The notes under the pieces: model-generated
Seen by the model: only the letters and a program-made list of their open reading frames with translations
What the model was told of the DNA's origin: nothing
Databases searched by the model: none
Source: Verrucomicrobiota bacterium
GTDB lineage: Bacteria; Verrucomicrobiota; Lentisphaeria; JABSQK01; JAJFLO01
DNA: 36,985 nt
Direction of reading: 5' to 3'
Assembly (NCBI GenBank): GCA_021772615.1
Contig: JAJFLQ010000073.1
Span: 1 to 36,985 of the forward strand
Program-made: the position numbers and the translations under genes
Shown: piece by piece, positions 1 through 9,135 of the stretch
How the letters are laid out: the number at the start of each line of letters is the position of its first letter
Numbering within the stretch: the stretch's first letter is position 1

Positions 1-2
1 TC

Positions 3-809
3 GGCTACTCGCTGCTGCCGAAAACCATTGTCAATCCAGGTCAGGACAGAAATTGGCAATACCATTGCTTTATTGGCCCGAAAAAATATGGTCTATTGAA
101 GGAACTCGATCAAGACAAAGAATCTGTGCTTCAGTTCGACCTCTTTCTATTTTTCCATTTCGGTTGGATGAAGGCTATTTCCCTTGGCATTCTCTGGATG
201 CTCAACGAACTCGAAGCGATCTTCCATAACTACGGCGTCGCGATCATCATCACGACGTTAATTATTCGCACCGTGTTCTGGCCTATAACGCATCAAAGTA
301 CGCTGTGGTCAAAAAAGATGCAGAAGATTCAACCGAAGTTGCAGGAACTTCGGGAGAAGTACAGCAATGACCCACAGAAGATGCAACAGAAAACAATGGA
401 ATTTTATCGCGAAAATAAGATTAATCCTTTCGCGGGCTGCCTGCCGATGTTTCTGCAGGTACCCGTATTTTTCGCGTTGTTCAACGTGCTGCGAAGCGCC
501 ATCGAGCTGCGCCAGGCAAGTTTTCTTTGGGCAGTCGATCTGTCGCGACAGGATACCATATTTCTGATACCGGGGCTGGATCTGCCGCTTAATCCCCTCG
601 CGATTCTGATGGGAGTAACGATGTTCCTGCAGCAGAAAGTGGTGCCGACCAGCGCCGATCCGATGCAACAGAAAGTCATGATGTTCATGACGATATTTTT
701 CGTGTTTATTCTTTACACGATGCCTGCCGGGTTGACACTGTACTGGACGATCAATCAAACAATATCCATATTTCAGTACAAGGTTACCCGACAACTCGAC
801 ACAAAGTGA
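3..809 (+). CDS. yidC: Membrane protein insertase YidC (5'-truncated by window edge)
   Basis: This is the inner-membrane insertase that inserts proteins together with or independently of SecYEG. The reading frame is already open at the left edge: the bases before the first possible start at 96 encode IGPKKYGLLKEL, the typical end of the YidC periplasmic P1 domain, so the true start lies outside the window. About 268 residues are visible. They include the first core transmembrane segment with the conserved groove arginine (TTLIIRTVFWP), the cytoplasmic hairpin (KMQKIQPKLQELREKYSND), the segment NPFAGCLPMFLQVPVFFALF, the ELRQASF motif, and the last helices containing LMGVTMF and PAGLTLYW. The C-terminus ends shortly after the last helix, without a long basic tail. 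A jag-like gene follows 33 bases downstream, the usual neighbour of yidC. Family assignment is very secure. Confidence 0.96.
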   Translation, partial: GYSLLPKTIVNPGQDRNWQYHCFIGPKKYGLLKELDQDKESVLQFDLFLFFHFGWMKAISLGILWMLNELEAIFHNYGVAIIITTLIIRTVFWPITHQSTLWSKKMQKIQPKLQELREKYSNDPQKMQQKTMEFYRENKINPFAGCLPMFLQVPVFFALFNVLRSAIELRQASFLWAVDLSRQDTIFLIPGLDLPLNPLAILMGVTMFLQQKVVPTSADPMQQKVMMFMTIFFVFILYTMPAGLTLYWTINQTISIFQYKVTRQLDTK

Positions 810-842
810 CAGCCGAATTTCGCCCCCGGGCCGACGACATAC

Positions 843-1457
843 ATGAAGCGCACACAATCGGCCGACGGCGGATCGGCAGATGCCAATCCCAACACAACGA
901 GTAGAAAAATGTCCATTACTACCCAGCAAATGAAGGAAGCGAAAGAGAGCTTCAGCAAAATGATCTCGCACCTCGGTCTTGCGGCCGCAATCGAGGCGCG
1001 GCCTGAACGATCCATTATCATTCTACAGGTCAAAACCAGGCAACCCGGACGCCTTATTGGAAGAAACGGACAGTCACTGAATGCAATACAACACTTGCTC
1101 AATGTCATTCTATTGACCCGCAAGGGCGCGTTTCCAAAGGTGTCTATCGACGTACAAGGACTGAGCGACGATCGCAGTCGCCCATCGCGCTCCAGCCGGG
1201 GCGGTGGCGCCTCCACCAGGCCCGCAAGTCGGAACGACAGCCGTGCAGATAGTTCGGATCGCCTGCGTAAGCGGGCTCAGGACGCTGTCAAAGAAGTCCA
1301 CAGATGGGGCGAGCAGGTCGTGCTGCAGGCGATGACGCCCGCAGAGATTAAGATCGTCGAGGATGTACTGGCCACGGAATCAGAATTGGAAACTGTCACA
1401 TCAAACGGCGCAGGCAACAAAATCACGCTCACGATACGCCTGAAGAATGCGAAATAA
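843..1457 (+). CDS. jag: Jag/KhpB-like KH-domain RNA-binding protein
   Basis: Jag (KhpB, SpoIIIJ-associated) proteins are cytoplasmic RNA binders usually encoded next to yidC, as here. The 204 residues contain a low-complexity start, then a type II KH domain at about residues 45-110 with an intact GxxG loop (IGRNGQSL, about 72-79). A Ser/Arg/Gly-rich linker follows at about 113-137, then a C-terminal region whose layout matches an R3H domain (LRKRAQDAVKEV ... MTPAEIKIVEDVL ... VTSNGAG). The defining Arg and His of the R3H motif are replaced by Ile and Glu at the expected places. No N-terminal Jag_N domain is visible. No clear Shine-Dalgarno precedes the ATG at 843; an in-frame ATG at 909 would drop only the low-complexity leader and is an alternative start. 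The gene ends 9 bases before the convergent rsmA. Confidence 0.85.
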   Translation: MKRTQSADGGSADANPNTTSRKMSITTQQMKEAKESFSKMISHLGLAAAIEARPERSIIILQVKTRQPGRLIGRNGQSLNAIQHLLNVILLTRKGAFPKVSIDVQGLSDDRSRPSRSSRGGGASTRPASRNDSRADSSDRLRKRAQDAVKEVHRWGEQVVLQAMTPAEIKIVEDVLATESELETVTSNGAGNKITLTIRLKNAK

Positions 1458-1466
1458 GCCGTAACG

Positions 1467-2294
1467 TCAACTCTGCGGCATCGTACGTGCCAGTGCCACG
1501 AATTGGCAGACTTGCAGTTCCTCGGCGCGCACCCGGTAATCTAGCCCACATACATCGTATGACCGCCTTATACAGGCCTCGTCCGCCAATGTGAGCAGTT
1601 GGGACAACATCTGCTTGCGACGCTGGCCGAACCCCAGACGGGCAATCTTGCCGACCATATCCTCAAGTTCAGAGGAAATTATACGATCTTTGGGCCGCAT
1701 GCGTATGAATGCGGAATCGACATCCGGTACCGGCCAGAATACATGCGGCGATATCTTGCGAATCAGGTCGATGTCGTAGCGAAGTTGGGTTCGGACCGAT
1801 AGCGAACCATACGTCTTCCGCCGCGGTTGTGCGACCAGTCGACAGGCGAATTCGTGTTGCACCAGAAGGAAGATTTCGTGTGGCGGGTTTTCCAGCTGGA
1901 GAAGCTTAAATATGATCGCCGATGAGGCCGCGTATGGCAGGTTCCCGACACAACGAAAACGACGGTCACCCAGGATTTTCGAATAATTGATGCGGCAAGC
2001 GTCGCCGTGGATGAGCTGAAACCGCGCCGATGCGCCGTATTTTCCTGCGAGATATTCCGCCAATCGATTGTCGTACTCGACAGCTATCAGGGTGGCGCAG
2101 TCGGATTCCAGCAAATAATCGGTGAGTGCTCCGGCGCCGCTGCCGATCTCGAGGATACATTCGCCGGCCGCCGGATCAATTGTGCGGGTTAAAAAAGAAA
2201 GCGTATTCTGGTCGCAAAGAAAATTCTGCCCGAGACGCCGGCTTGGTCGTACGCCAAGATCCCGCAGGACTACCATCAATTCCCGCTGCGTCAT
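1467..2294 (-). CDS. rsmA: 16S rRNA (adenine1518/1519-N6)-dimethyltransferase RsmA
   Basis: RsmA (KsgA) uses S-adenosylmethionine to dimethylate two adjacent adenines in helix 45 of 16S rRNA during late 30S assembly. The 275-residue product has all family landmarks: RRLGQNFLCD near residues 19-28, the SAM-binding EIGSGAGALT at 49-58, the acidic EYD after strand 2 (73-75), HGDAC at about 96-100, and the catalytic NLPY at 118-121. The C-terminal part carries the PDVDSAFIRM segment and a helical rRNA-contact domain. Length is normal for the family. The ATG at 2294 overlaps the TGA of the upstream surA-like gene (ATGA arrangement), which supports both the start choice and translational coupling. 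It is the last gene of the leftward chaperone/protease cluster and converges on jag with almost no spacer. Confidence 0.95.
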   Translation of the reverse strand: MTQRELMVVLRDLGVRPSRRLGQNFLCDQNTLSFLTRTIDPAAGECILEIGSGAGALTDYLLESDCATLIAVEYDNRLAEYLAGKYGASARFQLIHGDACRINYSKILGDRRFRCVGNLPYAASSAIIFKLLQLENPPHEIFLLVQHEFACRLVAQPRRKTYGSLSVRTQLRYDIDLIRKISPHVFWPVPDVDSAFIRMRPKDRIISSELEDMVGKIARLGFGQRRKQMLSQLLTLADEACIRRSYDVCGLDYRVRAEELQVCQFVALARTMPQS

Positions 2295-3295
2295 TCTTTG
2301 AAGAAAATCCGGACATACGCCTTGTTTCTCAAATCGCCGACGAACTCCTGGTAACGCTTTGTACGCTTCGACTCATAAAGTTTCTGCTTAATTTCGCCAT
2401 AGACGTCATCCAGCGCCGGCACACGTGCCTTTTCGACATCACCCAATTTGAGAAATACGACGCTTCCGTTCAAATCCACGGGCTCCGAGACATCGCCCTT
2501 GATCTTGCCGCGGAGTGCGGTCTTAAACTCAGAACGGATGTCATCTTCGTTTAACCATCCCAGGTCGCCCCCGTTCTTGCTGCTGGCATTCGCAGAGTAA
2601 CGTCTCGCCAGTTCGGCAAATTCAGTGCCCGCCCGTAATCCATCAATAACGCCGTCAAGACTGGCTTGATAGTCTTCTGCGTCAGGTTTCAACTCAATGA
2701 GTTGAAGTCGCATTCTTCCCGCTGTCGAAAGGTCATACGCAAAATCCTTGTAATACGTATTAATCTCCTTCGGCGTAACGGTGATATTTCGCTCCACCAT
2801 CTGGCTGACAAGCAGATCTACCTTTACGTTACGCTCAATACGCTCACGAAACTCCATCATCGTAATGCCGCTTGCAACCAGCATTTCTTCGAACTTCCGC
2901 CAGTCGCCACCCGCCTGCGATGCGACAACGGAGTCGATTCGCTTCTCGATAAACTCGCTCGGAAGCTGGTACCCTTTTTTCTCAAACTCGCTGTAGATCA
3001 ATCGATGATTGATAAGCTCATGCGCTGCCTTGATACGATTCTGATTGATCTCATCAAACAACGCTTGCCGTTTCTCCTCATCACTGAGGTCCGCCCCTGC
3101 GTAACGAGTCTGTATCTGCTGCTCGAAGCCGGAGTTAAATTTTGCCACATCATAGACTGTGATGACCTCATCGTTTACGATTGCCACAATGCCGTCGGAG
3201 TAGCCACTTTGTGCTGCCGCTGCCAACGGCGGTGTGACCGCCGCGAGAATGAGAACGACTGACAGCTGTTCAAGGAGTAATTGTTGTATCTTCAC
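2291..3295 (-). CDS. surA: Periplasmic SurA-like peptidyl-prolyl isomerase/chaperone
   Basis: This is a periplasmic foldase of the SurA/PpiC class that assists outer-membrane or secreted proteins. The 334-residue product starts with a hydrophobic signal sequence (to about residue 28, ending in an Ala-rich stretch). [10 protein letters not shown] at 37-46 is the hallmark opening of SurA N-domains. A helical SurA_N region runs to about 185, and one parvulin (PpiC/rotamase) domain spans about 195-287 with [21 protein letters not shown]. coli SurA has two parvulin domains; this protein has one, as many shorter SurA-like proteins do. The start is a GTG at 3295 that overlaps the clpX stop codon, and its own stop overlaps the rsmA start. 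SurA next to RsmA is a recurring neighbourhood (surA-pdxA-rsmA in E. coli). Whether it is the main OMP chaperone is inferred. Confidence 0.88.
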   Translation of the reverse strand: MKIQQLLLEQLSVVLILAAVTPPLAAAAQSGYSDGIVAIVNDEVITVYDVAKFNSGFEQQIQTRYAGADLSDEEKRQALFDEINQNRIKAAHELINHRLIYSEFEKKGYQLPSEFIEKRIDSVVASQAGGDWRKFEEMLVASGITMMEFRERIERNVKVDLLVSQMVERNITVTPKEINTYYKDFAYDLSTAGRMRLQLIELKPDAEDYQASLDGVIDGLRAGTEFAELARRYSANASSKNGGDLGWLNEDDIRSEFKTALRGKIKGDVSEPVDLNGSVVFLKLGDVEKARVPALDDVYGEIKQKLYESKRTKRYQEFVGDLRNKAYVRIFFKE

Positions 3296-4617
3296 GCGAC
3301 ACTGGTTATTTTTTTCTTGCGCTTACGGGTCTTGGGCGTGGATCTGTTTTCGACCACGTCCTCGTCGATGACACACGACTCGATATCGCTCCGAGATGGT
3401 ATCTCGAACATGATATCAAGCATGATCATCTCCATTATCGACCGCAATCCCCGAGCACCGGTTCCACGCTTCAACGCCTTGGCGGCAAGAGCACGCAATG
3501 CCTCATCTGTAAATGACAACGCCACGTTCTCCATCGCAAACAACTGCTGATACTGCTTCGTCAGCGCGTTGCGGGTTGTGGTCAGAATGGCAATCAAATC
3601 CTCTTCCGTCAACTCGTCAAGTACGGCCACCACGGGAAGCCGACCAATGAATTCCGGAATTAGGCCGTATTTCAACAGATCTTCCGGTTGGATATGCCTC
3701 ATGATGTCGTCGTCATTCCGCGCATGCTGCGGGAGGCTCCCCTCGTCCGCCTCATCCGCGTCGGATCGAAAGCCCAGCAAACGCTTGCCAATGCGGCGGT
3801 GAATCGCCTTATCCAAGCCAACGAATGCACCGGCACAGATAAAGAGTATATTGCTGGTTTCGACTTGCAAGTACTCCTGTTGCGGGTGCTTTCGTCCACC
3901 TTTCATCGGCACATTCGACACACAGCCCTCAAGTATCTTGAGCAATGCCTGCTGAACACCTTCGCCGGATACATCGCGAGTGATCGAGACATTCTCGGAT
4001 TTTTTGCAGATCTTATCAATCTCATCGACGTAGATAATGCCGATCTGCGCACGGTCAATCTCATAATCCGCAGCCTGTACCAGCCGCAAGATAATATTTT
4101 CAACATCTTCACCAACATACCCGGCCTCAGTCAGTGTCGTCGCATCTGCTATCGCAAACGGGACATCAAGAATCTTCGCCAAGGTCCTGGCCAGCAGCGT
4201 CTTCCCCGATCCGGTCGGGCCAATCAACATGATATTGCTTTTCTCAAGTTCGACCGCATCGTCGAAAGCAATCGCATCTTTCGCTGCATCGCGGCTCCGG
4301 AGAAACTGCAGTCGCTTATAGTGATTATGGACAGCAACGGATAGTACCTTCTTCACATACTCCTGGCCAACCACATACTGGTCAAGTGACTGCTTGATAT
4401 CCGCCGGTTTCGGCACCAGCATTTCGGGTATTGCTACCGTCTTCGTCGATTCCTTGCCACTACCGGACGTCGTGCTGCCACTAATCATGCGGCTGCAATG
4501 CCTGACGCAGTCAAAGCAGATAAACACACCGGAATGCCCGGAGATCATCGGCAGTGAATCGTTACGAAACCGTCCGCAGAACGAACAGTAGTTATCATTT
4601 TTCTGATTTTTGGCCAT
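3292..4617 (-). CDS. clpX: ATP-dependent Clp protease ATP-binding subunit ClpX
   Basis: ClpX is the AAA+ unfoldase that feeds tagged substrates into ClpP. Numbering from the ATG at 4617 (441 residues), the N-terminal zinc-binding domain has CSFC and CFDC (cysteines about 11, 14, 34 and 37). Next come the Walker A GPTGSGKT (about 133-140), the pore loop GYVG, the Walker [10 protein letters not shown], and the signature [14 protein letters not shown]. Sensor/arginine-finger segments such as PEFIGRLPV and the C-terminal [12 protein letters not shown] are also present. A GTG at 4641 would add eight residues; I prefer the ATG because family members begin just before the zinc finger, although neither site has a strong ribosome-binding site. 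The gene lies 48 bases after clpP and overlaps surA by three bases. The C-terminus ends in a basic Lys/Arg-rich tail. Confidence 0.96.
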   Translation of the reverse strand: MAKNQKNDNYCSFCGRFRNDSLPMISGHSGVFICFDCVRHCSRMISGSTTSGSGKESTKTVAIPEMLVPKPADIKQSLDQYVVGQEYVKKVLSVAVHNHYKRLQFLRSRDAAKDAIAFDDAVELEKSNIMLIGPTGSGKTLLARTLAKILDVPFAIADATTLTEAGYVGEDVENIILRLVQAADYEIDRAQIGIIYVDEIDKICKKSENVSITRDVSGEGVQQALLKILEGCVSNVPMKGGRKHPQQEYLQVETSNILFICAGAFVGLDKAIHRRIGKRLLGFRSDADEADEGSLPQHARNDDDIMRHIQPEDLLKYGLIPEFIGRLPVVAVLDELTEEDLIAILTTTRNALTKQYQQLFAMENVALSFTDEALRALAAKALKRGTGARGLRSIMEMIMLDIMFEIPSRSDIESCVIDEDVVENRSTPKTRKRKKKITSVA

Positions 4618-4665
4618 AATACAATCAATTTGCTCATTCACTTCAGCAATTTGCGATCAAAATTC

Positions 4666-5295
4666 CTACTTCTTTTCCGCTTCCTCTTTATCCTCACTAT
4701 CAGCTTGCGACGTGAGTACGGAATCAACAAGTCCATAGTCACACGCATCTTGCGCTGTCATGAAAAAATCTCGCTCCGTATCTTTCTCGATACGGCTCAG
4801 GTCATTTTCAGTGTGTTGTGCCAGAATCTCATTTATCACTTTGCGCAACCGAATGATCTCCTTCGCCTGGATGCCGATATCAACGGCAGACCCGGTCGTG
4901 CCTCCCCACGGTTGGTGAATCATGATTCGTGCGTTAGGTAACGCGTATCGCTTGCCTTTGGTACCGGCCGCAAGCAGCACGGCGCCGAGGCTAGCCGCCT
5001 GCCCAACACAATAGGTCCGGATATTACAACTGAGTATCTGCATGGTATCATATATCGCAAGCCCGGACGTAACGGAACCACCGGGACTGTTGATATAGAA
5101 ATCAATGTCCTTCTGCGGGTCTTCCGATTGCAAATAAAGAAATTCAGCTATTAGCAAATTCGCCACGGCGTCATCGACCGGGGTGCCGAGAATAACAATT
5201 CTGTCCTTCAGCAACCGTGAAAAAATGTCATACCCGCGTTCGCCATGCGCAGTCTGCTCCACAACCATTGGCACCAATGTCATTCGTCCATCCAT
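4666..5295 (-). CDS. clpP: ATP-dependent Clp protease proteolytic subunit ClpP
   Basis: ClpP is the serine peptidase that forms the tetradecameric degradation chamber used by ClpX. The 209-residue product has the full catalytic triad: Ser102 in GQAASLGA, His127 in MIHQPWGG and Asp176 in ERDFF. The spacings of 25 and 49 residues equal those in E. coli ClpP. The usual Met after the catalytic Ser is Leu here. The oligomerisation segment [16 protein letters not shown] is well conserved, and the C-terminus is a charged [11 protein letters not shown] tail. An AGGAG sequence lies seven bases before the ATG at 5295, a clear ribosome-binding site. A short N-terminal extension may be processed. It sits between tig (133 bases upstream) and clpX, the classic tig-clpP-clpX order. 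Confidence 0.97.
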   Translation of the reverse strand: MDGRMTLVPMVVEQTAHGERGYDIFSRLLKDRIVILGTPVDDAVANLLIAEFLYLQSEDPQKDIDFYINSPGGSVTSGLAIYDTMQILSCNIRTYCVGQAASLGAVLLAAGTKGKRYALPNARIMIHQPWGGTTGSAVDIGIQAKEIIRLRKVINEILAQHTENDLSRIEKDTERDFFMTAQDACDYGLVDSVLTSQADSEDKEEAEKK

Positions 5296-5428
5296 TTACC
5301 TGCTCCTGTATGATTTTGCGTGGCTGTAGGTGTAACCCGGCGACCGCCAGTGAAAAAAACCAATGCACCCGTTTCGCGGCGGACCGATGTCCCCAATATT
5401 TTCAAGCAACGCCGCCCGGGCGTGATCG

Positions 5429-6766
5429 TCAACTCGTGGGCTCACCGGTCGACTGCTCTGAAATCTCAGCGAGACTCACCAGATTACGTAATACTTTCGA
5501 TCTAAGAATGTCTGCCGAAATCGATCCGCGGAGGGCGTCACGGTCATAATTAGGTGCTTGTTTGCCGCCTCCACGTCCGTATTGTTCCATCATTCGCCGT
5601 TCGTGCTCATCAACCTCTTCAACGCCAACAACGATTTCCTCTGCCTTGGCAATTGACTCAGTTATGTACTGCAATGTCAATCGCTTACGTGCGATATTCT
5701 CATAAAGCTCTTCGTGCTTGTCCAGCTCTGCATCCAATTGTTCGGGCGACAGACCGAGCTGCCGAAAATGCCCCGATGCCGATGCGCGCGTACGCTTTTT
5801 TTCAAGCTCCAACAAGCGCTGCGGCAGCACCATGTCGGTGTTCGCAACCAGATACTCGCTCACCTGATCCTCAAGCCGCTTGAACTGTTCCATCGTCATG
5901 TGGTACGTGAGCTTTGCCTTCACGTGTTTCTTCAACTCGTCCACACTTTCGACATCAAGAGATTTCGCGAACACATCGTCCAATTCCGGTTCAACAGGAC
6001 TGTGTACTTCCTTAATTGTAATCGTATACTCGAATGTCTTGCCGGCCAAAAAGTCCTCAACATGGTCGTCTGGAAAAGTCACTGACAATGACACCGACTC
6101 GTCTGTGCTGCGCCCGGATAGCCCTTCAATGACGCCGGGTAAGATTTCCGGCTCACCAAGCAAGATCACGGTGTCCTCAGCCGCAAGCAACGGCTTTGCC
6201 GAGTCCGGAATGTCTCTCTCTGCGTTCGCTGCGGCATAGCCAACACGCAGCATATCGCCCTTTTTCGCCGGTTGATTAACTACATCGAAGGAAGCCCTCT
6301 GACGTAATAAATCCTTGATGAACGAATCCACGTCGCCGTCCTCGACATCCGCTTTCTCATACGACAACTTCATTCCTTTATATTCCGGCAATTCAAACGA
6401 CGGTGATACATCAAATTCAAGGGAGAATGAGAATGGGCGTCCGCTCTCGATCGCGCTCATGTCATTCTCGGCTAACTCCGGCATCGTTGCAAGTTCAAAT
6501 TCCGAACGAGCCAGCAATGTTTCTAATCCTGACCGCACCAATTTCTGCCGCACGTCGTCTGCGATCGCATCGGCGTACCGCCGGGTTATCAAATGCCGCG
6601 GTGCACGCCCCGGCCGAAAACCGGGAATCTTAATTTTGCGGCCAAACTCACCTTGCACGATCTTGATGGCGCGATCCACATCCGTCGCTGGAACTTCCAC
6701 ATCAACGCGGTAACGACATGGTTCAAGCTCCGTCGTCTTAATATCTATATTATCCTGAATTGCCAT
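5429..6766 (-). CDS. tig: Trigger factor (ribosome-associated chaperone and PPIase)
   Basis: Trigger factor binds ribosomal protein L23 near the exit tunnel and shields nascent chains. The 445-residue protein begins with the ribosome-binding domain; the signature FGRKIKIPGFRPGRAP lies at about residues 41-56. An FKBP-like domain follows at roughly 150-250 (KKGDMLRVGYAA to FEYTITIKEV). Its central part is less typical than in E. coli, so isomerase activity is uncertain. The helical SurA-like C-terminal domain fills the rest (DVFAKSLDVESVDELKKHVK onward, with a GRGGG insert near 400). Length is normal. It is the first gene of the leftward cluster, with a plausible promoter about 30 bases upstream. 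Confidence 0.95.
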   Translation of the reverse strand: MAIQDNIDIKTTELEPCRYRVDVEVPATDVDRAIKIVQGEFGRKIKIPGFRPGRAPRHLITRRYADAIADDVRQKLVRSGLETLLARSEFELATMPELAENDMSAIESGRPFSFSLEFDVSPSFELPEYKGMKLSYEKADVEDGDVDSFIKDLLRQRASFDVVNQPAKKGDMLRVGYAAANAERDIPDSAKPLLAAEDTVILLGEPEILPGVIEGLSGRSTDESVSLSVTFPDDHVEDFLAGKTFEYTITIKEVHSPVEPELDDVFAKSLDVESVDELKKHVKAKLTYHMTMEQFKRLEDQVSEYLVANTDMVLPQRLLELEKKRTRASASGHFRQLGLSPEQLDAELDKHEELYENIARKRLTLQYITESIAKAEEIVVGVEEVDEHERRMMEQYGRGGGKQAPNYDRDALRGSISADILRSKVLRNLVSLAEISEQSTGEPTS

Positions 6767-6795
6767 AGCACCTATTGATCCTAACCCTATTCGAA

Positions 6796-6824
6796 AGCAT
6801 AAAAGCTAACAGCCAAACGGGCAA
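6796..6824 (-). promoter_or_regulatory. Candidate sigma70-type promoter for tig-clpP-clpX-surA-rsmA
   Basis: On the minus strand TTGCCC and TATGCT are separated by exactly 17 bases, four of six consensus matches in each box. The -10 box ends about 29 bases before the tig ATG. The spacing is ideal but the boxes are moderate, and no start site is known. Confidence 0.35.
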
Positions 6825-6849
6825 TGTCCACACTTGCGCCCGCAGAATT

Positions 6850-8595
6850 TCACAACCCTAGTACATTATTCGAAAATATCCAATAGCCCTTGAACCGCGC
6901 CAGCTGATCCACAGCCTCGAATACCCGTCCCGACCAAACCCAAATTGGCTTGCGTACGTCAGCCGCACTAACCGAAGCTTCGGACACTGATAGGCTGAAG
7001 CCCACCAGATTCCACTTCTCCTGGAGCAACGTCTTCCTCAAATCCGGGTCCGGGTCCACTTCCACTCCACGAACGACCGCGGGATCTAACGCATCAGCGT
7101 ATAACCAGTAGCCTGTTTGCGGATGCAGCATTTGCGCCATCTCAAGTCGTTCGTCGTCCCGACACCACATCCACATCGAACCAGAAAATCCAGGGAACAC
7201 CGAACCTGCGGTCTGTTGATTTGACAACAACGGACCAGGGAACGAAATAAGATTCCATCCCTTATCAAACGTATAGATACGCTCCCACTCCGCCGCAACA
7301 AATGACACGGCGCTTCCATCCGTTGCCGTACTTGCCACAGCCTCGTTCCCCGCCGTATCCCTGATCGTTATCGCAAACGCGACAATTCCCTCATCGTCAC
7401 CGGCATTCATCACCCTGGCTGCCTCGAATGTGTTCGCTGCACCGGCCCCCACCACCCCTGCCGCAACACCACCAATGACCGCCGATGAAATCTGCGACTC
7501 TGTCCCGTCTGTACGGAAAATCACCGACACCGTATCGCCAACAATGGCGTCGTCTGGCGCAATAGAATTATCTGAAACTACCGCGAGAGCCTCAAGACCC
7601 GGTGGTGTCTTGTCGATGGTAAACGATACACTATCCGTTTCCATGTTTGCGCCATTGACGGCCGTGACCACGAGATCATATTGTCCTTCGTCACTTATTG
7701 TAGCGCCTGCTGTAAATTCCTCGCTATTCAACAGGATGCTTCTGGATGTCTCGCCGGTTATCAGGAATTCCGGCGTAACATCCTGGTTCGTCACCTGGCC
7801 GTTCATCACACCGCCGATTATTTCCGCGCGCAACGGTGTCACAAACGTGTATTGAACCTCATCCGAAAGAGGTGACATTCCACTAAATGACGCAAACGCG
7901 CGAACCGTTTTCGTTTCTTCACTACCGGTTACAATAAATGGCTCAACAAACAACGTGCCGGAATCCGCCGTGGGTACCGAACCGTCGATCGAATACCGCA
8001 AAAAATCAGATCCGGCTGCATGCATCGCTACCTCAATTGGCGATTCAAAACTTCCCGCCGGAGGAAATATCTGAAGTCCGTCACCGACGAAGACGTATCC
8101 CGCCTCACCGCTCGATGGGAATCCGCCGCCCACACCCGGCAACGTATAGACAACAGTCACGAAGGTCAGTTCGGACGCGCTGGTATTCACCAGGGGTGTG
8201 AATGCGATCCGAAACGCGGGTCCAGTCCCTGCCGTAACACCACTACCGCTCAAACCGCCGGCGCGGATGATAAGCCGACCACTGTTCGCCTCTGGTTGTT
8301 CATCGAAACGAAAACGCGTCATAGCAGAACCTGGAGGATCCTGTACCGCAGTCAAACTTGCCGCGACGTAAGCCAATACTGTGTCATTAAAACGTAACTC
8401 GAGATCGAGAGTTCTAAGGTTTGAATCGGGGTTGTCAATGTGAACCACTAGGTCAATATCAACACCACTAACCGTCGCGACAACGCGTTGGCCGGTACTG
8501 TTGCCCGCACGTATCGCGAGAGGTGTCTGTCCTTGCGTATTCAGCCCAACTGAAAATAGAGACGCACCCAAAATAACCATAAATACAAAACGCAT
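6850..8595 (-). CDS. Secreted cohesin-like / chitobiase-C-like domain protein
   Basis: This is a 581-residue exported protein of unknown role. A signal peptide is clear (MRFVFMVILGASLFSVGLN, cleavage near 22). Residues about 35-170 resemble a cohesin-like beta-sandwich (VVATVSGVDIDLVVHIDNP, LDLELRFNDTVLAYVAASL). Residues about 175-245 match the chitobiase/hexosaminidase C-terminal-type domain (IFPPAGSFESPIEVAMHA, LRYSIDGSVPT). Two Ig-like segments follow (about 250-330 and 335-430; FTIDKTPPGLEAL, ITIRDTAGNEAV). The C-terminal 150 residues hold two copies of a short module starting GWNLISFP (446) and KWNLVGFS (527), each followed by a Trp-rich W(M/V)W and GYW(L/I) pattern. No catalytic domain is recognised. 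A strong ribosome-binding site (GAGGTGAG, six bases before the ATG) fixes the start. It lies downstream of the giant exoprotein gene in the same direction, but a terminator separates them. Confidence 0.85.
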   Translation of the reverse strand: MRFVFMVILGASLFSVGLNTQGQTPLAIRAGNSTGQRVVATVSGVDIDLVVHIDNPDSNLRTLDLELRFNDTVLAYVAASLTAVQDPPGSAMTRFRFDEQPEANSGRLIIRAGGLSGSGVTAGTGPAFRIAFTPLVNTSASELTFVTVVYTLPGVGGGFPSSGEAGYVFVGDGLQIFPPAGSFESPIEVAMHAAGSDFLRYSIDGSVPTADSGTLFVEPFIVTGSEETKTVRAFASFSGMSPLSDEVQYTFVTPLRAEIIGGVMNGQVTNQDVTPEFLITGETSRSILLNSEEFTAGATISDEGQYDLVVTAVNGANMETDSVSFTIDKTPPGLEALAVVSDNSIAPDDAIVGDTVSVIFRTDGTESQISSAVIGGVAAGVVGAGAANTFEAARVMNAGDDEGIVAFAITIRDTAGNEAVASTATDGSAVSFVAAEWERIYTFDKGWNLISFPGPLLSNQQTAGSVFPGFSGSMWMWCRDDERLEMAQMLHPQTGYWLYADALDPAVVRGVEVDPDPDLRKTLLQEKWNLVGFSLSVSEASVSAADVRKPIWVWSGRVFEAVDQLARFKGYWIFSNNVLGL

Positions 8596-9061
8596 GTTGA
8601 ACTCACCTCAAAAGTCCTGGCATTCAAGACTAAGCGGGTGTCCCAGTCTGGCTGAATTACACAGTGAACTGAGTACCGTGGGTTCCACGATTCCGCATAC
8701 GTAACGAATGTCTGAGTTCCGACTTCAGTCGGCCAGCCTCTACCCGGCTTCAGCCGGGGTACACATTCGCGACATACCGCACGACAAGGCACCACCCAGG
8801 CAAGCTTCCGGATGGACGCCCACCCCCTCCCAGATCCCGTCGCCCGCCGGCATCGGTACTCCGTCAAAGCACCACCGATATCTTGCGCTCCACTTGCCGT
8901 TAACGCCGAGCAGCATTCAACCGAGCTGTGCCTTCATTGCCTCGCTACCCACAGTAGTACCGGCAAACGCCTGCAAAAATTCTCAATTCAAAACTGTTCA
9001 AACTTCCTCGTCACTAATCCACGCCAACATCCTCAACGACCGGCAGAGAATCAACTGTCAG
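8596..9061. other. Intergenic region with REP-like hairpins
   Basis: This non-coding gap lies between the 581-residue gene and the terminator of the giant gene. ORFs crossing it have no recognisable protein content. The only clear structure is the hairpin pair at 8719-8758, listed separately. The promoter of the 581-residue gene should lie in the left part, but no convincing -35/-10 pair was found. Confidence 0.6.
8719..8758. repeat. Tandem pair of TTCA-loop palindromes (REP-like)
   Basis: Two perfect hairpins lie ten bases apart: CCGAC-TTCA-GTCGG (8719-8732) and CCCGGC-TTCA-GCCGGG (8743-8758). The shared TTCA loop and GC-rich stems resemble REP/BIME-type palindromes mobilised by RAYT (Y1 transposase) enzymes. 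There is no T-tract, so an intrinsic terminator is less likely. No RAYT gene is in the window. Confidence 0.55.
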
Positions 9062-9104
9062 TAAAAACAAAAGAGCCGTATTGGTATTCACCAACACGGC
9101 TCTT
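9062..9104 (-). terminator. Rho-independent terminator of the giant exoprotein gene
   Basis: Read on the minus strand, a nine-pair stem AAGAGCCGT/ACGGCTCTT, one mismatch, a further five pairs (TTGGT/ACCAA) and a four-base loop are followed directly by a T-rich run (TTTTGTTTTT). The hairpin starts 32 bases after the stop codon at 9136. This is a textbook intrinsic terminator and it separates the giant gene from the downstream secreted-protein gene. Confidence 0.9.
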
Positions 9105-9135
9105 CCGTCAAAGCATGTGTGTAGTAGTGCGACCT

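Noticed and set aside
6810..6849. Terminator after the 581-residue gene
   Set aside because: Only a five-pair CGGGC/GCCCG stem with a long loop and no T-tract; it overlaps the tig promoter candidate.
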